DNA from: Planctomycetota bacterium
Lineage (GTDB): Bacteria; Planctomycetota; UBA1135
Assembly: GCA_030749235.1 (NCBI GenBank)
Contig: JASMKM010000016.1
Coordinates: 1 to 48,194, forward strand
Direction of reading: 5' to 3'
DNA length: 48,194 nt
Shown: positions 27,087 to 34,228 of the stretch, piece by piece
Numbering within the stretch: position 1 is the stretch's first letter
How the letters are laid out: every line of letters starts with the position of its first letter
The notes under the pieces: model-generated
What the model saw: only the letters and a program-made list of their open reading frames with translations
Database searches by the model: none
Told to the model about the DNA's origin: nothing
Made by a program: the position numbers and the translations under genes

Positions 27087-29510
27087 ATGATTGTCCTCTT
27101 TCCCTCACTTCTCCTAAGCTCCCTGACGGGATTCCCGCTCCCTCAAGAATCGCAAGTGGAAGTCCTTCGTCATGGCGATGTCGTCGCCGAGACCTGGACA
27201 ACCCAAGAAGCTGGAATTGAGCAGGATTGGTATCGTCTGTCGGTGGACGGCGGCCAAAGCTATGGCCGTGAGCGCGCCACCCACTATCGCCTGCAGTTGC
27301 GTTATGGCAGTTTCGATCCGTTGCGTCATGATGCTCCCATGATCGACGAAGGCTTGAGCGCCGACGCCACGACCAACGAGTTGTGGATTGTGCAATACAT
27401 CACGAAGGGCGCGGAACAATGGCGCGAGGAATTGCGGGCCATCGGCGGCGTCGATCATCGTTTCCTTGGCATGCATGCCAACGTTTGGCAGATGACTGCC
27501 GAACAGGCACGACTAGCGGCTGAGTTGCCCTTCGTGCGTTGGGTCGGTCCTTTTCACCCAGCCTACAAATTGGAGAACGAAATCCTCCAGGAGTTCCGCG
27601 ATGGTTTCGTGCCGACGCGTCGCTACAACATCGTTGTCGGTGAGTGGGGGCCTGGTCAAAAGGCACCGCTGGTGGACTTAATCCAGCAGCTTGATGGCGC
27701 CCTGCATTCGGCGATTGATGAAGGATGGAAGGTTTCCGCCACCTTGAACCAGGACCAGATGTTGGCGGTTATCCACAGCCCGCTAGTTTTCGGTATCGAT
27801 CGATGGGGAGCCCCAGAGACCGACATGGACAAGGTGCGCACCGTGATGGGTGCAAACTACCTAGAGACCGTCGCCGGTTATACCGGCCAAGGTGTTCGTG
27901 CCGAGGTAATGGACTCCGGCCTGGATCTTTCGCATGCCGACTGGGCTACACCACCGCTCAGCCACGGCACCGTCTACTCCGGTTCGCATGGTACCTGCAC
28001 CTACGGCATCAACTTCGCCAGTGGTGGTTCCACGGCCGGCGGCCAGACGCGAGGCGTGATGCCCGATGCCACCGGTATCTTCGCCATGTACTCCGGCTTC
28101 AGCAGTCGCTACGTGCACACGGCCGAGTTGGTTAATCCCATCTTGAACTATCGTGCGGTCTACCAAAGCAACAGCTGGGGCGGTTTCCGCACCACGCAGT
28201 ACAACTCGGAATCGCAGGAGATGGATGACCTGATTTTCCTCAACGACCTGTCGATCTTGCAGTCGCAATCCAATGCCGGGAATACCCAATCCCGCCCTCA
28301 AGCCTGGGCCAAGAACGTGATCGCCGTCGGCGGTATCCGTCACAACGATGACACTAACGATGGCAATGACAACTGGTCCTACGGCGCATCCATCGGACCA
28401 GCCGCTGATGGGCGTATCAAGCCGGACATTGCCGCCTATTACGACTATGTCTGGACTTCCGATGAGGATCCAGGCGGTTACGTCGGTGGCGATGACTACA
28501 ACAACTTCGGTGGCACCTCCGCGGCGACCCCGATTGTCGCTGGTCACCTCGGCCTGATTTATCAGATGTGGGCGGATGGCGCCTTCGGCAATACCGTCGG
28601 TCCGGGCGATGTTTTTGATAACCGTCCGCACAACACCACCGCCAAGGCCTTGCTGTTGAACTCCAGTAAGCAGTGGACCTTCTCGGGAACCAGCCATGAC
28701 TTGACCCGGACCCACCAGGGGTGGGGCAAGCCGGATCTACAGCGCGCCTACGAAAACCGCAATGAGACCTTTGTAATCAACGAGGAGGTTGTACTCGGCG
28801 ATCAAGGGGCTGCCGCTTGGGACGTCACCGTCCCTGCTGGCGCATCAGAGTTCCGCGCCACGATGGTCTATGCTGACCGTGCTGGGACTACCGCTTCGAA
28901 CTTGCATCGCATTAACGACCTCTCGATGCGCGTCACCGATCCTTCGGGCAACGTGTATTGGGGCAACAACGGGCTGCTCGGCTCGATGACCAGCACCATT
29001 GGTGGCGTGTCCAACACCAAGGACACCGTCGAACAGGTCATTCGCACCAACCCTACCGCGGGGGTCTGGCAGGTCGAGGTCTTCGCCGACGAGATCAACC
29101 AGGACACGCACCTCGAGACTTCAGGAATAGATGCCGATTTTGCCCTGGTGGTCACACCCGTAACTTCCTTCACGGGCACCGAGCCCACCAACACCCTCGG
29201 ATTGGTTGGTTACACCACGCCTTGGGTCGGTCTGTCGGTGCTTTACAGCTTCACCAATGCACAGCCGAACGCCCCGGTTTGGCTGCTGGCTTCGACCAAC
29301 CTCAACGGGTCGGTCTACGGCGGCCATGACTTCGATCTGGGTGCCCCGGTAAGGCAGTTGCAGACCACCACGGCTTCCGCCAGTGGCGATGGCAACTTCG
29401 TGCTGGCCGCACCAGCGTCTTTGTCTGGAACCACTTGGTATCTGGAAGTCGCTTCGGTATCCGGCGGTACCTGGTCGGAATCGGCCCCTCTGCAGATTGA
29501 CATCCAGTAG
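27087..29510 (+). CDS. Secreted subtilisin-like (S8) serine protease with P-like and C-terminal modules
   Basis: The protein has 807 residues. The start at 27087 is chosen because it places a signal peptide first (MIVLFPSLLLSSLTGFPLPQ). A propeptide-like region covers about 25-255. The S8 domain follows with the catalytic triad Asp276 (EVMDSGLDLSHAD), His301 (SHGTCTYG) and Ser478 (GGTSAATPIVAGH), plus the oxyanion Asn in YQSNSWGG. It continues with a jelly-roll P-like domain (FRATMVYADRAGTTA to THLETSG, about 585-680), then the shared C-terminal beta module (about 700-807, GLVGYTTPWVGLSVLYS to SAPLQIDIQ). It is likely to degrade extracellular protein. A broken second copy of its P-like region lies at 32484-32600. 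Confidence 0.94.
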   Translation: MIVLFPSLLLSSLTGFPLPQESQVEVLRHGDVVAETWTTQEAGIEQDWYRLSVDGGQSYGRERATHYRLQLRYGSFDPLRHDAPMIDEGLSADATTNELWIVQYITKGAEQWREELRAIGGVDHRFLGMHANVWQMTAEQARLAAELPFVRWVGPFHPAYKLENEILQEFRDGFVPTRRYNIVVGEWGPGQKAPLVDLIQQLDGALHSAIDEGWKVSATLNQDQMLAVIHSPLVFGIDRWGAPETDMDKVRTVMGANYLETVAGYTGQGVRAEVMDSGLDLSHADWATPPLSHGTVYSGSHGTCTYGINFASGGSTAGGQTRGVMPDATGIFAMYSGFSSRYVHTAELVNPILNYRAVYQSNSWGGFRTTQYNSESQEMDDLIFLNDLSILQSQSNAGNTQSRPQAWAKNVIAVGGIRHNDDTNDGNDNWSYGASIGPAADGRIKPDIAAYYDYVWTSDEDPGGYVGGDDYNNFGGTSAATPIVAGHLGLIYQMWADGAFGNTVGPGDVFDNRPHNTTAKALLLNSSKQWTFSGTSHDLTRTHQGWGKPDLQRAYENRNETFVINEEVVLGDQGAAAWDVTVPAGASEFRATMVYADRAGTTASNLHRINDLSMRVTDPSGNVYWGNNGLLGSMTSTIGGVSNTKDTVEQVIRTNPTAGVWQVEVFADEINQDTHLETSGIDADFALVVTPVTSFTGTEPTNTLGLVGYTTPWVGLSVLYSFTNAQPNAPVWLLASTNLNGSVYGGHDFDLGAPVRQLQTTTASASGDGNFVLAAPASLSGTTWYLEVASVSGGTWSESAPLQIDIQ

Positions 29511-29558
29511 CGAACGTCCATTCCATGGTTCTGGTCGGTAAGGTCTGCTGCTTGTCCG

Positions 29559-30605
29559 ATGGAAGCCTCCTCGACCTCCTCCCGTAACCCGATCTGGGCG
29601 GTCCTTCAGATCGCCATGATCGGGGTAGGCTTGACTATCGTGGCTGCATTGATCCTGGTTCCTAAACTAGGGTTACACCTGCTTTGGGATGTGCTCATCC
29701 CAGCGGCGCCCCTATTGTTCGTTCTTGTTCCAGGATTCTGGCGTAACGTTTGTCCCGTCTCCACGATCGGAATGCTGGCGCAACGTACCGGGCTTTCCCG
29801 CCGCCGAAAGATTGGCCGCCGAGCGGTGGTAAGGATGGCTTTGAGTGGAGTGTTGTTGCTCTATGTCGCCGTACCCTTGCGCCATGTGATCTTCGACCTG
29901 AACGGTATGGCTTCGGCCGCCTTCCTGATTGTGGCAGCTTGCTTGGCATTTATGTTGGGCATGTTCTTCGCTTGGAAAAGCCCATGGTGTGCGGGCCTAT
30001 GCCCGGTTCGTCCGGTTGAGGCACTGTATGGATTTCGGCCTGCGTTGCGATTCGGCAATGCACACTGCGGGAGTTGTGGCAACTGTTCGGTCCCGTGCCC
30101 CGACTCGACGGCGGAAATCGTCCTGAGGCCACCGGACAAGTCGTTCGCCATGCGGCTCATGGACCTATTGCTGGTGGGCGGATTCGTGGGGTTCATCTGG
30201 GGTTGGTTTCATGTCAAGGATTATGCAGGAGTAGACGGATGGCAACATCTCCCTGAGATTTATGCTTGGCCATTCTTGAGCGCAGCGGTCACCGGGGCGA
30301 TTTACTATTTATTGCTCAGATTTTTCCCGACATCCTCCCATGCGGCGATCCGTCGGATATTCGCTTGCGCCGCGGTCAGTTGTTATTACTGGTATCGACT
30401 GCCGATGCTACTTGGTTTCGGTCTCTTCCCAGGCGATGGAATGTTGGTGGACCTGGGCGCCACCCTACCTGTCTTGGCAATCCATGCCCTGCAGTTCTTC
30501 AGCACCGCCTTCTTCCTATGGTGGATGGTCCTCCGTGGCCAGCAAGGTTCTTCCTGGTTGCTTCGTCCCAAGATTTTGACCGAGGCTGAACAGTTCCAAG
30601 TCTGA
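29559..30605 (+). CDS. Polytopic membrane 4Fe-4S protein (NapH/FixG-like)
   Basis: The protein has 348 residues with about eight hydrophobic segments. Two Cys-rich elements sit on the same face: WCAGLCPVRPVEALYG, as in NapH, FixG/CcoG and NosR-type proteins, and HCGSCGNCSVPCPDS, a CxxCxxCxxxCP site for one 4Fe-4S cluster. An early FWRNVCPVSTIGM adds another conserved Cys-Pro. The family passes electrons across or along the inner membrane, or assists copper-oxidase assembly. Without a neighbouring reductase the substrate is unknown. The downstream window holds a cupredoxin and a redox thioredoxin-like protein, which hints at a redox role in the envelope (inference). Confidence 0.82.
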   Translation: MEASSTSSRNPIWAVLQIAMIGVGLTIVAALILVPKLGLHLLWDVLIPAAPLLFVLVPGFWRNVCPVSTIGMLAQRTGLSRRRKIGRRAVVRMALSGVLLLYVAVPLRHVIFDLNGMASAAFLIVAACLAFMLGMFFAWKSPWCAGLCPVRPVEALYGFRPALRFGNAHCGSCGNCSVPCPDSTAEIVLRPPDKSFAMRLMDLLLVGGFVGFIWGWFHVKDYAGVDGWQHLPEIYAWPFLSAAVTGAIYYLLLRFFPTSSHAAIRRIFACAAVSCYYWYRLPMLLGFGLFPGDGMLVDLGATLPVLAIHALQFFSTAFFLWWMVLRGQQGSSWLLRPKILTEAEQFQV

Positions 30606-30643
30606 GTCTATAGGCTCCATCCTGTTGGTCACCACGCACCAGC

Positions 30644-30649
30644 TATAAT
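30644..30649 (+). promoter_or_regulatory. Perfect -10 element upstream of the methyltransferase
   Basis: TATAAT at 30644-30649 is an exact -10 hexamer. The best upstream partner is CTGTTG (30622-30627, spacing 16), a poor -35. Transcription would start near 30656, only about three bases before the proposed TTG start, implying a nearly leaderless message. Confidence 0.4.
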
Positions 30650-30658
30650 CATCGAATC

Positions 30659-31417
30659 TTGGCCGCGTCTGCAACCGACACCACGACCTCAGAGCACTTT
30701 ATTGCCTGCCACGGCTTCCCGCCGTATATGCATTCCATCCTCGGGCAGTTGTCGAAGCTGTCGCCCGGGTCGCGGATTCTTGATATCCCAGCGGGGCGAG
30801 GCCAGTTCAGCGATGCCCTACGCGAAGCCGGCTTGGATGCAGTGTCGGCCGACCTCAACGGCCAGCGCGACGATTACTTGCCGTTGGACATGAGCGCTCC
30901 CTTGCCGCTCGAGGATGCCAGTTTCGACGCCGTGGTCTGTACCGAAGGCCTGGAGCACCTGCTTTCGCCGCAAGCTCTGGTGGAGGAGTTGGTGCGTATC
31001 GTCAAGCCTGGTGGCAGCCTCTACCTGTCGGTGCCGAACGTACACAATTTTTACTCGCGCCTTCAGTTTCTATTCACCGGCACCTTATTCCAGTTCCAAG
31101 CCTACGACGTACCGGATACGCCGCGGAACTTCCAGGGTGACCGCTGCCACGTCACACCGATCACTTTCCCGCAACTGCGTTGGTGGGCATGGATGGCCGG
31201 CGCCGACGTCATCGACCTGCTTCCCGACAAGGAGAAGCGCAAATTCGGCAAGCCGCTGTATTGGTTCCTGCATCAGATGGGACGGCCATGGCGTCGCAAG
31301 CTGGAACGCAGCGGGACCTCAGAACTGGAAGCACGCAACCTTAAGCTGCAGCAGATCCTTAACAGCAAGAAGGCGCGTTATGCGCGCAGCTTGGTGGTGC
31401 ACCTACGCCGGCGCTGA
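30659..31417 (+). CDS. Class I SAM-dependent methyltransferase
   Basis: The protein has 252 residues if it begins at the TTG at 30659; a later ATG at 30729 would remove 23 residues in front of the fold. Motif I is RILDIPAGRGQFSDAL, with IPAGRG in place of the usual LGCGxG. Motif II/III surrounds FDAVVCTEGLEHL, and the post-motif element is RIVKPGGSLYLSVPN. This is the Methyltransf_11/UbiE-type arrangement. The C-terminal part (RWWAWMAGADVIDLLP, then basic helices) is typical of glycan or lipid modifying methyltransferases, but the acceptor cannot be named. The stop is followed directly by gene remnants, so the original 3' neighbour may be lost. Confidence 0.85.
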   Translation: MAASATDTTTSEHFIACHGFPPYMHSILGQLSKLSPGSRILDIPAGRGQFSDALREAGLDAVSADLNGQRDDYLPLDMSAPLPLEDASFDAVVCTEGLEHLLSPQALVEELVRIVKPGGSLYLSVPNVHNFYSRLQFLFTGTLFQFQAYDVPDTPRNFQGDRCHVTPITFPQLRWWAWMAGADVIDLLPDKEKRKFGKPLYWFLHQMGRPWRRKLERSGTSELEARNLKLQQILNSKKARYARSLVVHLRRR

Positions 31418-31418
31418 G

Positions 31419-31523
31419 TCACTGCAGCAGGACGACGTCGCTATAGCCGCAGCTGGTCAAGTCCAGCGCCTGCAGATAGACCTGGCCACAGGCACCCGCG
31501 GGCACGTTGGTCGGCAGGTCGAG
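31419..31523 (-). pseudogene. Remnant: C-terminal end of a secreted protein with the shared beta module
   Basis: Read on the minus strand, this stretch encodes LDLPTNVPAGACGQVYLQA followed by LDLTSCGYSDVVLLQ and a TGA stop. It aligns with the last 37 residues of the cupredoxin protein 0.9 kb away (LPVNVPPAAVDVFIWFQALD, then LGNCELSN). Only about 34 residues remain; upstream the frame runs into antisense phoU sequence without module similarity. It is therefore the 3' stub of a lost gene, convergent with the phoU stub. Confidence 0.65.
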
Positions 31524-31604
31524 CGCATCGCCGACTACGCCACCAACATCGGCGAGGACATCATCTACATGGAAGAAGGCGAGATCGTGCGCCACGTCCA
31601 CTGA
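31512..31604 (+). pseudogene. phoU: Remnant: 3' end of phoU
   Basis: Thirty codons encode RQVERIADYATNIGEDIIYM then EEGEIVRHVH and TGA, which matches the C-terminal helix of the phosphate-regulon protein PhoU (family pattern RxLERIADHATNIAEDVxYxxxGEIVRH). Nothing upstream in this frame resembles PhoU, whose full length is about 220 residues. The first dozen bases are shared with the end of the minus-strand remnant. There is no start codon and no Pst genes nearby, so it is a dead fragment left by a deletion or rearrangement. Confidence 0.75.
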
Positions 31605-31766
31605 AGCGGCCCTTGGAGCGAGGTCTTCGACGGCGTCTTGGTCGAGGAGTTGCGCATCAAGGCGGGCGAGATCACCACTTTGTAGCCCGACATTTGTTGC
31701 GAAAGTAGTCGTAAATACAATGCCGCAAATTCAGGATTTTGGTATAGGATGAACCATGCCAGAACC
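31605..31766 (+). other. Decayed intergenic DNA with a candidate cupredoxin promoter
   Basis: Bases 31605-31685 remain open in the phoU frame (WSEVFDGVLVEELRIKAGEI and TTL, then TAG) with strong G/C third-position bias, suggesting another coding fragment that I cannot identify. From 31686 the DNA becomes A/T-richer. TTGTTG (31694-31699) and TACAAT (31716-31721), 16 bases apart, form a plausible promoter (3/6 and 5/6) for the cupredoxin gene, with transcription starting near 31728. Confidence 0.4.
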
Positions 31767-32453
31767 ATGAACACTTCCTCCATCCTCCTCAGCCTCGCCG
31801 CCTTGGCGTTCACCACTTCGGCAGCGACCGCCCAGACCACGCACCAGGTCGACCTCGTCGGCCTCTCCTTCATACCTGCCAACATCACCATTCAGGAAGG
31901 TGACACGGTGGTATGGAACTGGGTGTCCGGTATGCATAACGTCGATTCCGACGACGGCCTGTTCACTTCGGGATTCCCGGAGTTCCCGCCATTCAGTTAC
32001 TCGCTGACCTTCGACTCGACCTTCCTGATTTCGGCACCTGCCAACGGCAACGTATACGGTTACCACTGCGATCCACACCTCGCCTTCGGCATGGTTGGTT
32101 CGGTGACGGTGTTGACCGACAACCCGGTGTTGGAGGTCAACAATCTGCGTGCTGGTCAGCTTGCCCAACTAACTGTGACCGACGCCACTCCTGGCGCTTC
32201 CGTGGGCTACGCCTATTCCCTTGCAGGTGCGGGACCAACCACTTTGAACGCCGGCCCATGTGGTTTCGTGACCGCATCCTTGGGCGCACCGATCAATGTG
32301 CTGCCGCAGTTCGTCACCGCCAACGGAGTGGGTACTGCAGTCTTGCCGGTGAACGTTCCACCTGCCGCGGTCGATGTCTTTATCTGGTTCCAAGCCTTGG
32401 ACCTCGGCAACTGCGAGTTGAGTAACGGCGCCACCATGCGCGTCGGCCTGTAG
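31767..32453 (+). CDS. Secreted plastocyanin/azurin-like type I copper protein
   Basis: The protein has 228 residues from the ATG at 31767 (an ATG six codons upstream is less likely). A signal peptide (to ATAQ) precedes a cupredoxin domain, about residues 26-116. All four type I copper ligands are visible: His57 (SGMHNVDSDD), Cys101 and His104 (YGYHCDPH) and Met109 (AFGMVGSVTV). The rest, about 122-228, is the shared beta module (VNNLRAGQLAQLTV to SNGATMRVGL). It probably carries single electrons or binds copper outside the inner membrane. Pseudogene debris flanks it on both sides, so its genomic partners are unclear; the membrane Fe-S protein 1.2 kb upstream is a possible one. Confidence 0.9.
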   Translation: MNTSSILLSLAALAFTTSAATAQTTHQVDLVGLSFIPANITIQEGDTVVWNWVSGMHNVDSDDGLFTSGFPEFPPFSYSLTFDSTFLISAPANGNVYGYHCDPHLAFGMVGSVTVLTDNPVLEVNNLRAGQLAQLTVTDATPGASVGYAYSLAGAGPTTLNAGPCGFVTASLGAPINVLPQFVTANGVGTAVLPVNVPPAAVDVFIWFQALDLGNCELSNGATMRVGL

Positions 32454-32483
32454 GGCATTCAACGGCCATTCCATTCCAGGGGC

Positions 32484-32600
32484 ATCGTCGAACAGGTCAT
32501 TCGTACGAGCCCCGCCGCGGGTGGCTGGAAGTTCGAGGTCTTCGCCGAGGAGGTCAGCGAGGTCACTCATCTCGAGACTCCTGATTCGAGGTTTCTGTGA
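32484..32600 (+). pseudogene. Remnant of a subtilase P-like domain, paralogous to the gene at 27-29.5 kb
   Basis: The reading frame gives VEQVIRTSPAAGGWKFEVFA then EEVSEVTHLETPDSRFL and TGA. The intact protease has VEQVIRTNPTAGVWQVEVFA then DEINQDTHLETSG (29029-29124): about two thirds identical in protein, with long identical DNA stretches such as GAACAGGTCATTCG. No start codon, catalytic domain or continuation is present, so this is a fragment of a second, lost protease gene. The remaining 32454-32483 and 32601-32772 hold no gene or hairpin I can support; TATCAT at 32732-32737 is -10-like but lacks a -35. Confidence 0.8.
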
Positions 32601-32772
32601 GGGGACAGGCTTGGGCAGTTCTACTGTCACCGCTTGGACTACCCCCACGTTGGACCTTGCAGGCATATCCTTCACTGCAGCAGCTCGGTCGTGATTGCGG
32701 GGCCACTCACGCCCTAGGATTCCGCCTTTGTTATCATGAGGGCACCCCAGAATTCACGTTTCCGCTGTCAGC

Positions 32773-33816
32773 ATGAGAATGATTACCACGTTTGTCGCGA
32801 GTGCCGCACTTGCCTTCACCGCCTCTGCCGATGCGCAGAGGTCTGGCACCATGCCAGACTTCACCGATGCCACCTGGTTCAATACACCGCCGATCTCGGC
32901 GGAGGATATGGAAGGCCACGCCGTCATGGTGGAAGTCTTCCGCACTTGGTGAGGCCCTTGCCTTAGCCAGATCCCGCACCTGAACTCCAAATGGGACGAA
33001 GGAAGTGCAAAGGGACTGGTTGTCATCAGCGTGACTGATGAGCCTGCGGAACTGGTCGTGCCCTGGATGGAAAAGCATGGCGTGACCCACCCAGTAGTGA
33101 TCATGCCGAACAAGGAATTGGAGAAGGTGATCGGCGTCCGCGGATTCCCTTCCAGCGCGGTCTTCCTGGGCCGCGAGATGCAATGGACTGGCCACCCCAG
33201 TTCTTCTGCAAGCGCGCTGGCCGCCGCCCGCAAGAAGGGCAGTAAGGACAGCATCTATCCGAAGAAGTTCAGCAAGGTGATTAAGTCCTACAACAAGAAG
33301 GAATTCGTCAAGGCCATGCTGGACTTGCGCAAGTCCTTGGAGAAGGTCGAAGGCGATGACCTCACCTGGGGCAAGCAGTTCGAGCAGTTCCTGCTCGACA
33401 GTTCGGCCAAGGCCTTCAAGGCTGCCGACCAGGCCATCCAGGATGGCTTCTGGTTACAGGGCATCGAGATCGCCGAACCATACCTCGGCAAGGGCTCGCC
33501 TTACCCGATGGTCGAGGAGACTGTCGCCAAGTTCGAGTCCTTGAAGGAGGACAAACTGTATTCCAAGGAGATGTCCGGCGGCAAACTGTACGCCAAGGCC
33601 AAGGGCTATGAAGATGCCAAGGAATACGTCGATGCAGTCAAGACCTACAAGTCAATCCTGAAGAGATGCGCCGGCACGCAGATTGCTACGCATGCGCAGA
33701 CAGCTGGCCAGAAGTTGATTGATGATCGTCGTCCTGGCCACAAGCCAAACTGTCCTTCATGTAGGCGCGCCAGAGGTGCGGCATGTAGCAAGCACCACGA
33801 GGAGATGGAGCTCTAG
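32773..33816 (+). CDS. Secreted thioredoxin/TlpA-like protein with in-frame TGA at redox Cys (putative selenoprotein)
   Basis: One continuous frame of 347 residues is interrupted only by TGA at codon 60 (32950-32952). A signal peptide (MRMITTFVASAALAFTASADAQ) leads to EVFRTW-TGA-GPCLSQIPHLN, then KGLVVISVTDEPAELV, KHGVTHPVVIMP and the cis-Pro loop VRGFPSSAVFLG. This is the TlpA/thioredoxin fold, where the active site is W-C-G-P-C, so the TGA replaces exactly the first catalytic Cys; Cys63 is kept. The simplest reading is selenocysteine (U-G-P-C). The C-terminal 220 residues are helical and end in a Cys/His-rich tail (NCPSC, then CSKHH). A caller that stops at TGA would begin at 33031. A nonsense mutation or sequencing error (TGC/TGT to TGA) is the alternative. 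The stop overlaps the convergent yjbQ stop in CTAG. Confidence 0.8.
32955..33014 (+). promoter_or_regulatory. Candidate bacterial SECIS-like stem-loop after the TGA
   Basis: Starting two bases after the TGA, CCCUUGCCUU-type sequence (32955-32964) can pair with 33003-33014 through ten base pairs with two single-base bulges. Inside, UCCC (32972-32975) pairs with GGGA (32993-32996), and the apical loop opens with G. Bacterial selenoprotein genes carry a stem-loop just downstream of UGA that binds SelB, usually with a G at the start of the loop. The loop here (17 bases) is larger than typical, and pairing was done by eye. Confidence 0.35.
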
Positions 33817-34223
33817 ACCACAATCGTCACACTCACGCGCCGACGATGCGGAGCCGTGCGATGTTCGTATAGGTAGATTCCCTGCCAGGTGCCCAGATCC
33901 AAGCGCCCAGCGCGGATTGGAATCGTCAGGCTGGTAGCAGTGAGTGTGCTGCGCACATGTGCGGGCATGTCGTCGGGCCCCTCATCGACATGGCCGAATA
34001 GGGGATCACCATCCGGCACTGCGCGTTGCAGCCAAGCCTCAAGGTCGCGTCTTACCTGCGGATCGGCGTTCTCGCAGACGATCAACGAGGCACTGGTGTG
34101 GTGCACGAACAAGGTGGCCACGCCGCCCTGGACCTGCATTGCTGCGACTTGCTCCTGGATCGCGGCGGTGATGTCCAAAGTGCCGCGCCCGGGAGTCCGA
34201 AACTGCAACTGCTCCTGGTGCAT
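33813..34223 (-). CDS. yjbQ: YjbQ/UPF0047 family protein
   Basis: The protein has 136 residues, matching the family length. The conserved motifs are all present: VATLFVHHTSASLIVCENADP, DEGPDDMPAHVRSTL and LGTWQGIYLYEHR. The His and Glu residues in these motifs line the trimer's metal/phosphate pocket in solved structures. The family has been reported to have thiamine-phosphate synthase side activity, but its true role is unsettled. It begins 5 bases after the cystathionine beta-synthase stop and is probably its operon partner. Its stop shares CTAG with the convergent thioredoxin-like gene. Confidence 0.95.
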   Translation of the reverse strand: MHQEQLQFRTPGRGTLDITAAIQEQVAAMQVQGGVATLFVHHTSASLIVCENADPQVRRDLEAWLQRAVPDGDPLFGHVDEGPDDMPAHVRSTLTATSLTIPIRAGRLDLGTWQGIYLYEHRTAPHRRRVSVTIVV

Positions 34224-34228
34224 GGCAC

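Noticed and set aside
31602-31604. In-frame TGA followed by coding-biased sequence as a second selenocysteine site
   Set aside because: It falls at the natural end of PhoU, where family members have no conserved Cys, and the gene is only a stub.
33031-33816. Independent gene starting at the ATG at 33031
   Set aside because: This start cuts the thioredoxin fold in the middle and has no ribosome site or signal peptide; the complete protein starts at 32773 if TGA is read through.
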